Source: an uncultured Rhodospirillaceae bacterium (lineage in GTDB: Bacteria > Pseudomonadota > Alphaproteobacteria > UBA8366). Taken from it: DNA of 64,000 bases. The position numbers were made by a program, and so were the translations under genes. Positions 25,604 through 32,970 of the stretch are shown here, piece by piece. Position 1 is the stretch's first letter. Every line of letters starts with the position of its first letter. Location of the stretch: contig CAJWLM010000007.1 of the NCBI GenBank assembly GCA_913043025.1, forward strand, positions 1 through 64,000, given 5' to 3'. A model generated the notes under the pieces. The model made no database searches, was not told the origin of the DNA, and saw only the letters and a program-made list of their open reading frames with translations.

Positions 25604-26473
25604 TTGGATACTACTCAAGATAAAAAAACTCTCAGGCCAAGGCGTAGTTTTATTTTCGCGCCGGGCTTACATCCGGAGATGTATCTTAAGGCGATAACAC
25701 TGGGCGCTGACATCGTCTGTATTGAACTTGAAGATGGAATCGCTCCCAAGGATAAAAGTCTAGCACGCGAACGCGCTATTGCATTATTTGCAGAACCACA
25801 TGCCGTTCATGGTGTTGAGAGTATTGTGCGCATAAACTGCGTGCGTGAAGCACACGGGCATGCTGATATATCAGCAGTGCTTGCAACCGATACGCCACCG
25901 CCAGCTCTTATGTTGCCAAAAGTCCAAACACCGGATGAAATTTCATGGTTGGACAATCTTTTGACTGAACGTGGCCACAATACTCGGTTGCATGTTATTA
26001 TTGAGACAAATGCCGGGCTTGAAGCCGCTCATGATATTGCCCTAGCGAGTTCTCGCATTGACGCCTTATTCTTCGGAGGTGTCGATATGGCGGCAGAACT
26101 GCGTTGTATAAATGCATGGGAGCCTCTGTTGTATGCGCGTTCACGCGTAGTCCATGCCGCAGCCAGTGCAGGCATCGACGTAATCGACGTACCATATCTT
26201 GACCTAAATGATCTTGACGGGATGAAGCAAGAGGCTCGCTTGGCACGCGATCTTGGATTTAGTGGTAAGGGATGTATCCACCCTAAGCAAATTCCAATTT
26301 TAAACGAGGTATTTACACCTGACAAAAAGCAAATCGATTATGCGCAACGGGTTGTTGACGCTTTTGACAAAGCAAATACAGGGTTAGTCGTTCTAGATGG
26401 TAAATTGATCGAAAAGCCGGTCCTCAGAGAAATGAAGCGAATTCTAGAGATCCAGGCACGTGCTTCAAAGTAA
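25604..26473 (+). CDS. HpcH/HpaI aldolase/citrate lyase family (CitE-like) CoA-ester lyase
   Basis: A 289-residue CitE-like protein of the malyl-CoA/citramalyl-CoA lyase and thioesterase group. It has RRSFIFAPGLHPEMYLKA, CIELEDGIAPKDKSLARERA, the RINC arginine strand, LMLPKVQT, VIIETNAGLEAAHDIA, ALFFGGVDMAAELRC and GKGCIHPKQIPILNE. The E of ELEDG and D of GGVDMAAE are expected Mg ligands. The frame has no ATG; a TTG at 25604 is the first start after an upstream stop at 25580, so TTG is used or the start is lost. It is divergent from the ABC transporter operon across a long A/T-rich region. The exact substrate is undetermined. Confidence 0.88.
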   Translation: MDTTQDKKTLRPRRSFIFAPGLHPEMYLKAITLGADIVCIELEDGIAPKDKSLARERAIALFAEPHAVHGVESIVRINCVREAHGHADISAVLATDTPPPALMLPKVQTPDEISWLDNLLTERGHNTRLHVIIETNAGLEAAHDIALASSRIDALFFGGVDMAAELRCINAWEPLLYARSRVVHAAASAGIDVIDVPYLDLNDLDGMKQEARLARDLGFSGKGCIHPKQIPILNEVFTPDKKQIDYAQRVVDAFDKANTGLVVLDGKLIEKPVLREMKRILEIQARASK

Positions 26474-26599
26474 ACACGAGAAAATTCAGAAAAAAATCTT
26501 TTTGGACAAGTTTTAAACGTCGACCATATTAAGTTTAAAGAATTATGGTATTTCAGCCATGGAGAAGACATGCCATGTCATTCATTGATTCGGTGATGG

Positions 26600-27586
26600 T
26601 TACATTTTTACGATTAACAAGATTACTATGACAGCGATGGCTAAAATAATTGTTTCGACACACACTAAAGCGATTGCGTGACCCCCCACCCCTCTCAACG
26701 ACTTCAAAGCTGTTTTCATTCCAATGGCAGCGATGGCTGTTACCAAACACCATCTTGACACATCCAATAATATAATTTTCACCTCATTGGGAAACCAATC
26801 GCTACTGCCCAGGCAAATGAGTATGACAAAACCGATTACAAATAAGGGAAAAGGAAGCTGCCGGTTTTTACCTCCACTGATGTCTTTTCGGAATATCAGT
26901 AACGTCAATAGAACAATAGGAACCAGCATTGTAACGCGGAGTAATTTGACAAATGCAGCCGTGTCCCCCGTTTCCTCTGATATGCTGTATCCTGCGCCAA
27001 TAACTTGTGCAACATCATGGATTGTAGCGCCGATAAAAATACCGGATGACACATCATCTAATTCCAATAGATTCGCAAATATTGGATACACAATCATTGC
27101 GAAGGTGCTGAGTGTGGTAACCGAGATAACGGTGAAAAGTGTATTACGCTCCGAATTTTTATTCTTTGGTAACACAGAGGATATTGCGAGCGCCGCGGAT
27201 GCACCGCATATAGCAACAGCTCCGCCAGTGAGAAATCCGAAACGCCACCCGCGGCCCATACTACGGGCAAGTATTGGTCCAGACGCCAGCGTAATAAACA
27301 CGCTGGCCCCCACTATGCCGACGGTTAGGAGACCGGCTTGACGAATTTGTTCGATTGAGATTCCAAGGCCAAGAAGCGCTACCCCAAATTTCAGGACCAG
27401 ACTGGATGCGAGTTCAATGCCGGCAACGCATGGCCCTTCCTCGGAGAGGAAATGGAAGCCCATTCCTAAGAGGAGAGCAAAAAGCATCGCTGGTCCTCCA
27501 TAATGATCAGACAGAAACTGTGCTGCTATAGCTACGGTGATGGCAGCTAGCAGGCCAGGGCATAATGATTTAATGCGGGCATTCAA
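26600..27586 (-). CDS. YeiH/UPF0324-family membrane transporter (putative sulfate exporter family)
   Basis: A 328-residue polytopic inner-membrane protein with about ten membrane helices. The family marks are PAMLFALLLGMGFHFLSE, VLKFGVALLGLGISIEQI, GGAVAICGASAALAISSVLP, GATIHDVAQVIGAGYSISE and the closing AIGMKTALKSLRG. YeiH proteins are annotated as putative sulfate exporters without firm proof. It is convergent with the CitE-like gene with 126 bases between them and no gene there. Proximity to a sulfonate-type ABC transporter is suggestive but not strong. Confidence 0.9.
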   Translation of the reverse strand: MNARIKSLCPGLLAAITVAIAAQFLSDHYGGPAMLFALLLGMGFHFLSEEGPCVAGIELASSLVLKFGVALLGLGISIEQIRQAGLLTVGIVGASVFITLASGPILARSMGRGWRFGFLTGGAVAICGASAALAISSVLPKNKNSERNTLFTVISVTTLSTFAMIVYPIFANLLELDDVSSGIFIGATIHDVAQVIGAGYSISEETGDTAAFVKLLRVTMLVPIVLLTLLIFRKDISGGKNRQLPFPLFVIGFVILICLGSSDWFPNEVKIILLDVSRWCLVTAIAAIGMKTALKSLRGVGGHAIALVCVETIILAIAVIVILLIVKM

Positions 27587-27857
27587 TTCAATCGTATCTC
27601 TTTGTTGTTGCGAAAGACATTACGTTGCGAATTCCTTTTTCATCAATCCTAATAATCCGCAAATAAAAGCATATTGAGGTGCTGGTAAACGGTTTAACAA
27701 AATAATACCAGTTTATAGCACAGACTCTCCGACCATCAGGCGCGACTTATTTGCATGCATTCCGCCTGCTATTCTGACTGCAAATTTTCTCCGATTGGGC
27801 TGCAGGATGATGACTTCCTCCATACAGGTTACGAAAACCGGAGGTGGCCAAAAGTAA

Positions 27858-27945
27858 TGGCGGAGGGAGGGGGATTCGAACCCCCGACACGTTTCCGTGA
27901 ACACGATTTCCAGTCGTGCGCCTTAAGCCACTCGGCCATCCCTCC
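27858..27945 (-). tRNA. tRNA-Ser (anticodon GGA)
   Basis: An 88-base gene including CCA. The acceptor arm GGAGGGA pairs with TCCCTCC; the anticodon loop CTGGAAA between CACGA and TCGTG gives GGA. A long variable arm (TTCACGGAAACGTG) and a GGTTCGAATCC T arm mark a class II serine tRNA. It reads UCC/UCU. A TTGACA lies about 55 bases upstream of the 5' end, but no good -10 was found. Confidence 0.97.
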
Positions 27946-28065
27946 ACTAAAGGAAATGAAAACCTAAACGAGCCTTCCGTTTCAGGCAAGCTTAGCTGTC
28001 AAAGAACTCGCAAGGGGTGGTGATTTGTGTTAAGCCGAATTTACACACTACCTGATATTTGAACT

Positions 28066-28395
28066 ATGAATGGCGGTCTTTTGGTCAGATTAATAGGACA
28101 GATTTGTATTCTTGTAGGCTTATTATTTGCAATTTTAGGTATTGGTTTATGGGGAGTTGGTGCGGATGTAACTATACCCGCGGGAAAGATGTGGTTCAAA
28201 ATTGATAGTGCTTCTCTTTCGTTATTGCAGTCCTTTGTTCAACGATATATCAACCCGGAGCTCTGGAATGTTTTGGTGGTTTCCCTGTTGTTACGACCGG
28301 TATGGGAGGCTTTCTCGATAATTGTCGTATTTTTGGCATTAGTAGGTGGTGCCCTTGTTTCTCTCGGCCGTCGGAGACGGTCTACCTTAAGATGA
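28066..28395 (+). CDS. Hypothetical membrane protein, 109 residues
   Basis: Two likely membrane helices: ICILVGLLFAILGIGLWGVG near the start and VVSLLLRPVWEAFSIIVVFL with LALVGGALVSLG near the end, followed by a basic tail RRRRSTLR. Between them is a periplasmic-type loop FKIDSASLSLLQSFVQRYIN. I do not recognise a family. It overlaps the convergent gluQ stop by nine bases. The composition is that of a real small membrane protein. Confidence 0.6.
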   Translation: MNGGLLVRLIGQICILVGLLFAILGIGLWGVGADVTIPAGKMWFKIDSASLSLLQSFVQRYINPELWNVLVVSLLLRPVWEAFSIIVVFLALVGGALVSLGRRRRSTLR

Positions 28396-29256
28396 TGTGA
28401 AACCAATTTTCTTTCTTACACCCTCTGGAGTAATACCCTGATCTCGCAGAGACTTTAAAGTTTGACTTCTGTGCCGCTTTGCTAGCCTCTTTCCGTCCTC
28501 CCCTTTGATAATTCGGTGATGTTCATAGATTGTTTCGGGCAAGCCTATTAGCTTCTGGAGAAGGCGTTGTATATGAGATGCAGGCAAAAGGTCTTCGCCG
28601 CGTGTGACTATTGTAACTCCCTGTTCGGCATCATCGATAGTAACAGCTAGATGGTAGCTTGTAGTAACTTCTTTGCGGCCAAGAATAACATCTCCACTAA
28701 TATTGGGATTAACGGGTATCATCCCTCGAGCGAGATCAAAAATTTCTAACGGGCCGGCTTGTGACCCGGCCCGTTGAGCGTCTAGACGCAGGGAATATGG
28801 CCTTCCAGCAGCAATATTTATTTCTCGTTGGCTTCTCTCAAGGTTTCGACAAGTGCCGGGATAATGGGAGCCGTCAGGCCCGTGGGGAGCATTTACAGCA
28901 CTTTCTAATTCGATTTGTATTTCCCGTCGCGAACAGAAACACGGGTACACCAAGTCCGCTTCCGTGAGTTTTTCCAAAACTTCCTGATAAATCTGGAACC
29001 TTTCTGATTGTTTCAAAAGGGGACCGCTCCATGAAAGTCCGAGCCATTTGAGGTCTTCACATATTGCTCTTACAAATTCGGGTCTACATCGACTCTGGTC
29101 AATATCTTCGATCCGCAGCACAAAATTTCCTTTAGTCTTTCGCGCAATATTTTCTGCAAACATAGCGCTGTATGCATGGCCGAGGTGCAGGTAACCAGTT
29201 GGACTCGGAGCAAAGCGTGTTGTGGCGGGTGATAAAGAATCAATTTTTTTAATCAT
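28387..29256 (-). CDS. gluQ: Glutamyl-Q tRNA(Asp) synthetase
   Basis: A 289-residue paralogue of glutamyl-tRNA synthetase without the anticodon-binding domain, which attaches glutamate to queuosine in tRNA-Asp. The class I signature is TTRFAPSPTGYLHLGHAYSA (HLGH), and the KMSKS equivalent is GKRLAKRH near 253. Zinc-type cysteines are in YPCFCSRREI and GTCR. LRIEDIDQSRC and ARGMIPVNPNISGDVIL fit the family. Length compares with about 308 in E. coli. It is convergent with the small membrane-protein gene and divergent from the glycosylase. Confidence 0.93.
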   Translation of the reverse strand: MIKKIDSLSPATTRFAPSPTGYLHLGHAYSAMFAENIARKTKGNFVLRIEDIDQSRCRPEFVRAICEDLKWLGLSWSGPLLKQSERFQIYQEVLEKLTEADLVYPCFCSRREIQIELESAVNAPHGPDGSHYPGTCRNLERSQREINIAAGRPYSLRLDAQRAGSQAGPLEIFDLARGMIPVNPNISGDVILGRKEVTTSYHLAVTIDDAEQGVTIVTRGEDLLPASHIQRLLQKLIGLPETIYEHHRIIKGEDGKRLAKRHRSQTLKSLRDQGITPEGVRKKIGFTSS

Positions 29257-29297
29257 GGGTATGGCGATATTCCTCTCGATTAGTTACATCACTAAAG

Positions 29298-29906
29298 ATG
29301 ACCCCTGAAATAATCAAACATGGTTTGGACGAGCTTGCTACACGAGATCCTGATGTGGATAATGTTATCAGACAGATTGGTTATCCACCTCCTCGAGAGA
29401 GGCCACCCGGGTTCGCCACGCTTGTAAACATCATTGCTGGCCAACAAGTCTCAAGTTCAGCAGCCACCGCCATACGAGATCGTTTAGATTCTGTTGTCAA
29501 CCCGATGATACCGGAAAAACTTCTTGCGATAAATAACGAGGCCTTGCGTGCTACGGGCTTGAGCGGACGCAAGATTGAGTATGCCAAAGGTCTTGCAGAA
29601 CAGATTTGCAACGGACAACTCGACTTGGATTGTTTGGCTGAGAAAAGTGATTCGGATGTGGTGAAGATTTTAACTTCAGTACGGGGGCTTGGTCGTTGGA
29701 GTGCGGAAATTTATTTGTTATTTTCACTCAAAAGGACAGACGTTTGGCCAGCCGAAGACCTCGCTATCTCTGAATCACTACGTGAGTTGAAATCCCTCAA
29801 TTTGCGCCCGAATAGGGAGCAGTCTGAGTCTATTGTTGAACATTGGAGGCCTTGGAGGGGCGTTGCGGCTTTATTGCTTTGGTACTACTACAGCCAGAAA
29901 GATTAA
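29298..29906 (+). CDS. DNA-3-methyladenine glycosylase II (AlkA/HhH-GPD type)
   Basis: A 202-residue HhH-GPD DNA glycosylase that removes alkylated bases. The conserved order is FATLVNIIAGQQVSSSAATA, a helix-hairpin-helix in ALRATGLSGRKIEYAKGLAE, and SVRGLGRWSAEIYLLFSLKR followed by VWPAEDLAISESLREL, whose aspartate is the catalytic acid. It is the short form lacking the AlkA N-terminal domain. The stop is 9 bases before the esterase start, so the two genes are probably co-transcribed. Confidence 0.88.
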   Translation: MTPEIIKHGLDELATRDPDVDNVIRQIGYPPPRERPPGFATLVNIIAGQQVSSSAATAIRDRLDSVVNPMIPEKLLAINNEALRATGLSGRKIEYAKGLAEQICNGQLDLDCLAEKSDSDVVKILTSVRGLGRWSAEIYLLFSLKRTDVWPAEDLAISESLRELKSLNLRPNREQSESIVEHWRPWRGVAALLLWYYYSQKD

Positions 29907-29915
29907 GGAGTTGAT

Positions 29916-30584
29916 ATGAGTTTGACTGAAATTGTAAAAATGGATGGGCCACGGGTTGGTCCTTTGTCAGGTAAAAAAGCGCGGCAATTGATTATTTTGC
30001 TCCATGGTGTTGGCGCTGACGGCCAAGACCTTATAGGGTTGACTCCTTCGCTTTCGCAAGCCTTTCCAGATGCTTCTTTTATTTCGCCGAATGCCCCCTA
30101 CGACTGCGATATGGCAACAAACGGATATCAATGGTTTAGCCTTCAAGACCGATCACCTGAGGCTATTCTATCAGAGGTGAAGGTGACTGCTCCTATTCTA
30201 AACGCTTTTATAGACGAGGAAATAGTGCGGTGTGGAGTGACTGCTAAACAAACCGCGCTTCTGGGATTTAGCCAGGGCACTATGATGAGTCTGTATGTTG
30301 CTCCTCGCAGAGAACAAGCCTTGGCAGGCGTAGTTGGTTTTTCCGGGCGGTTGATTGCACCAGATTTGTTGAAAAAGGAGATCAAGTCTCGCCCACCCAT
30401 TTTGTTGGTACACGGTGACGCTGATCAAGTGGTTCCGGTTGAGTCTGTTTTTCATGCCAAAGAAGGACTTATTAGTTCTGGCATTGATGCCAAGGCTGTA
30501 TCTCGGCCGGGCTTAGGGCATGGGATTGATACAGAGGGTATTAACCATGCAGTTACCTTTTTAACCAGCTGCTTTGATTTTTAA
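29916..30584 (+). CDS. Carboxylesterase/phospholipase family serine hydrolase
   Basis: A 222-residue alpha/beta hydrolase like bacterial carboxylesterases (YpfH/EstB type). The oxyanion segment is LLHGVGADGQDLIGL, the nucleophile elbow LGFSQGTMMSLY (GFSQG), the acid in VHGDADQVVP and the histidine in GLGHGID. A good ribosome site (AAGGAG, 5 bases) precedes the ATG. The native ester is unknown. It follows the glycosylase gene by 9 bases. Confidence 0.88.
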   Translation: MSLTEIVKMDGPRVGPLSGKKARQLIILLHGVGADGQDLIGLTPSLSQAFPDASFISPNAPYDCDMATNGYQWFSLQDRSPEAILSEVKVTAPILNAFIDEEIVRCGVTAKQTALLGFSQGTMMSLYVAPRREQALAGVVGFSGRLIAPDLLKKEIKSRPPILLVHGDADQVVPVESVFHAKEGLISSGIDAKAVSRPGLGHGIDTEGINHAVTFLTSCFDF

Positions 30585-30723
30585 TTGGACCTCAGTCTAC
30601 CTGTAATACGCATGCGAATTCCAGACTATCTGAACTCGTGTGTCCTTGTAGATAAATGTGGTTTATTGTAGTGGGTAACTAGTTTAGGCATTCGGTGAAA
30701 ATGGTTAACAAGGGAAAGCAGAG

Positions 30724-31287
30724 ATGCCGGCGTTACCTCAGTACTGTCCAGCGCTTGTCTTAAATGCAGATTATCGTCCGCTGAGTTACTTTCCACTATC
30801 GCTGTGGTCCTGGCAAGAAACGGTCAAAGCAGTGGTTACAGATCGAGTAAACGTGGTTTCTGAATATGAAACGACCGTATGTTCACCATCATTTAAGCTA
30901 TGCTTGCCGAGTGTTATTTCCTTAAAAGAGTATGTGCCCCAAATGCGCAAGGTGGCCTTTACACGCTTTAATGTCTTTTTGCGTGATCGTTTTACTTGTC
31001 AATATTGTGAAGAAGAGTTTTCCGCCCAGGAATTAACTTTTGACCACGTAATTCCAAAATCACGGGGTGGAAAATCAAAGTGGGAAAATATTGTCGCTGC
31101 TTGCAGCCCTTGCAATCTACGGAAAGGAGGAAGGACAATCGAGGAGTCCACCATGTGTCCATACCGCAAACCGTGTGAACCCAACATGTGGCAGTTACAA
31201 GAGAACGGGCGAGCATTCCCACCAAATCTTTTACACGATAGTTGGGGTGACTTTCTTTACTGGGACAGTGAGCTGGAAGAAGTTTAG
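30724..31287 (+). CDS. HNH endonuclease family protein
   Basis: A 187-residue HNH protein. An N-terminal part (PALVLNADYRPLSYFPLSLW) is typical of the alphaproteobacterial HNH family. The nuclease domain has zinc cysteines in CQYCEEEF and CSPCN, and the catalytic core in FDHVIPKSRGGKSKWENIVA. There is no sign of association with a phage, intein or restriction system. The gene sits between an esterase and coq7 (convergent, 10 bases between stops). Confidence 0.9.
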   Translation: MPALPQYCPALVLNADYRPLSYFPLSLWSWQETVKAVVTDRVNVVSEYETTVCSPSFKLCLPSVISLKEYVPQMRKVAFTRFNVFLRDRFTCQYCEEEFSAQELTFDHVIPKSRGGKSKWENIVAACSPCNLRKGGRTIEESTMCPYRKPCEPNMWQLQENGRAFPPNLLHDSWGDFLYWDSELEEV

Positions 31288-31297
31288 ACCCTGAAGT

Positions 31298-31867
31298 TTA
31301 GAACCTTTCGGAAAGCCATATTGCCAGTCGAGAGGCCGATCTGACTGAACTAGTTAGAAGTGGGTAGGCGGGTGCCCCCTCTGCATCGTGATCGAGTGCT
31401 GTATCACGATGTTCAAGCTCTTCAATACGAAATTCTTCGATGGTATCTATAAGATCTGTGTCCTCTGCACCTAACCGTTTTGCTTGGTCGGCGTAATGTT
31501 CATCAATTACCTCCTCTACACCAACGGTACAAGCCATGGCTGCTCGTTCGCCAAATATTGCACTGCAATATCCTAAAAGATAACCTGCCACATGCCAAAA
31601 CGGTATAAGAATTGAAGGTCTGACTCGGCGGTTTGGGAGTATCTCTTCAAAGCGTTCTCGATGACGGACTTCTTGATCCCCCATGTGACGAATAATGTCT
31701 GCTTTAGGACCGTTTTTAAGAACAGCCAATTGACCAGCATAGATGCGCACCGCGCCATACTCACCAGCATGATCAACCCTAATCATGCGTGCGCGATCCG
31801 AGCTGGGTTCCGGATCGCCAGGAAGGTACAAAGGCTGATTGGTCGGGTTGTTATTCTTACTAATCAA
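31298..31867 (-). CDS. coq7: Demethoxyubiquinone hydroxylase (Coq7/UbiF-type)
   Basis: A 189-residue di-iron monooxygenase of ubiquinone synthesis, adding the C6 hydroxyl. Its four-helix iron-binding motifs are present: RVDHAGEYGAVRIYAGQ, MGDQEVRHRERFEE, VGVEEVIDEHY and RIEELEHRDTALDH, supplying the ExxH pairs and bridging glutamates. Length is normal. The start overlaps the dsbB stop by four bases (31864-31867), so the two are coupled and in the same leftward operon as the DedA and TPR genes. Confidence 0.94.
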   Translation of the reverse strand: MISKNNNPTNQPLYLPGDPEPSSDRARMIRVDHAGEYGAVRIYAGQLAVLKNGPKADIIRHMGDQEVRHRERFEEILPNRRVRPSILIPFWHVAGYLLGYCSAIFGERAAMACTVGVEEVIDEHYADQAKRLGAEDTDLIDTIEEFRIEELEHRDTALDHDAEGAPAYPLLTSSVRSASRLAIWLSERF

Positions 31868-32352
31868 TTTAATTTTCTTACTCCTGCTATCAATACAGCG
31901 ACGCCAAACCCTACAGATAGTACTAAATTATAAAATGCTAAGCTAAACCCAAAAAGTGACCAGGGCACTTTGTCGCAACGTGTTATCAAACTTACATTTT
32001 TATTTGCGTGCAGATCAGAGAGAGTGTCCGGTAGCGCAAAATTGTTAGTGCAGGTGCTCGGCCCTCTCCACCAGTCGAATTCGATCCCGACGTGATATAA
32101 CGCTATTGCTCCACTGACTATAATCGAGAGGCCCGCTAGACTTACTAATCGCGATATCCAAAGATATGACAAGTTCGGAACATGCGTAATAATAGAAAGC
32201 AAAAATGCCATCCACCAAGGCCACCGTTGATAAATACAAAGGTTACAAGGTTCAAAGCCAACAAAATATTCAAGGCTATATACGCTGCCCAAGACAACGA
32301 GACAGGCGATCAGTATAACCGTACAAATAAAATTTTGTTTTTCGATTAGAAT
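31864..32352 (-). CDS. dsbB: Disulfide bond formation protein B (DsbB), likely ATT start
   Basis: An inner-membrane quinone reductase that reoxidises DsbA. The cysteine pairs are CNLC in GFEPCNLCIYQRWPWW and a second pair in GPSTCTNNF and ITRCDKVP. Taking the first common start, TTG at 32292, would cut the first membrane helix. The frame instead continues up through NFICTVILIACLVVLG, giving a complete helix. The likely start is ATT at 32352, with GGGAG 9 bases before it, overlapping the DedA stop (32346-32348). CTG at 32358 is the only other option. From ATT the protein has 162 residues, normal for DsbB. ATT starts are rare, so this is a proposal. Confidence 0.85.
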   Translation of the reverse strand: MLIEKQNFICTVILIACLVVLGSVYSLEYFVGFEPCNLCIYQRWPWWMAFLLSIITHVPNLSYLWISRLVSLAGLSIIVSGAIALYHVGIEFDWWRGPSTCTNNFALPDTLSDLHANKNVSLITRCDKVPWSLFGFSLAFYNLVLSVGFGVAVLIAGVRKLN

Positions 32353-32963
32353 GGACAGGTGCTCCCGTTACTGGCTCCAAAAAGTAGTTTAAAAAATATG
32401 AATCCACCCAAAAGAAGAGCAACGAATATTGCTGTTAGCAAGGTGAGTTTGGATTCTATAAAAGCGCGTATTTGTGAACCAAACTTCCATAACAGTCCCG
32501 CAATTATTAAAAATCGAGCACCTCTGCTAATAAAAGAAACGATAGCAAAGGTTATAACGTCGTGCTGTGCTAACCCACTCGCTACTGTTATCACTTTGTA
32601 GGGGATCGGACTGAACCCTCCAACTCCAACAACCCATCCTCCGTATATCTGATAGCAGTCATGGAATACATTATACTTGCTCCCGTAGTTGGGGAATATT
32701 TGTATCAATGGCTCGACGATGCTTCCATAAGCAAAATATCCTATCCCATAGCCAATTAAGCCTCCAAAAACAGAGGCCACAGTTGCAACAGTAACAATTT
32801 TCCATGCTTGAGCGCGTGCAGCCAACACCATTGGGATAATAAGCACGTCGGGTGGAATAGGGAAAAATATACTCTCAATTAGGGCTATACCTGCAAGCCA
32901 CCAGATCGCATGTGGATGTGCAGCAAGTTGCATTGTACGATCATAGAGGTAGCGCAGCATCAT
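32346..32963 (-). CDS. DedA/YqaA-family membrane protein
   Basis: A 205-residue SNARE-associated/DedA-type membrane protein, YqaA branch. It has WWLAGIALIESIFFPIPPDV, GLIGYGIGYFAYGSIVEPL, GGFSPIPYKVITVASG and FISRGARFLIIAGLL with about five helices. The conserved arginine and proline pattern points to an undecaprenyl-phosphate or lipid translocase role, as for other DedA proteins. It precedes dsbB with an overlap and follows the TPR gene by 7 bases, in a leftward operon TPR-DedA-dsbB-coq7. Confidence 0.88.
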   Translation of the reverse strand: MMLRYLYDRTMQLAAHPHAIWWLAGIALIESIFFPIPPDVLIIPMVLAARAQAWKIVTVATVASVFGGLIGYGIGYFAYGSIVEPLIQIFPNYGSKYNVFHDCYQIYGGWVVGVGGFSPIPYKVITVASGLAQHDVITFAIVSFISRGARFLIIAGLLWKFGSQIRAFIESKLTLLTAIFVALLLGGFIFFKLLFGASNGSTCPF

Positions 32964-32970
32964 TCATTTC

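Noticed and set aside
27713-27989. Several overlapping ORFs around 27.8 kb
   Set aside because: They cover the tRNA-Ser gene and read through its structure, so they are not proteins.
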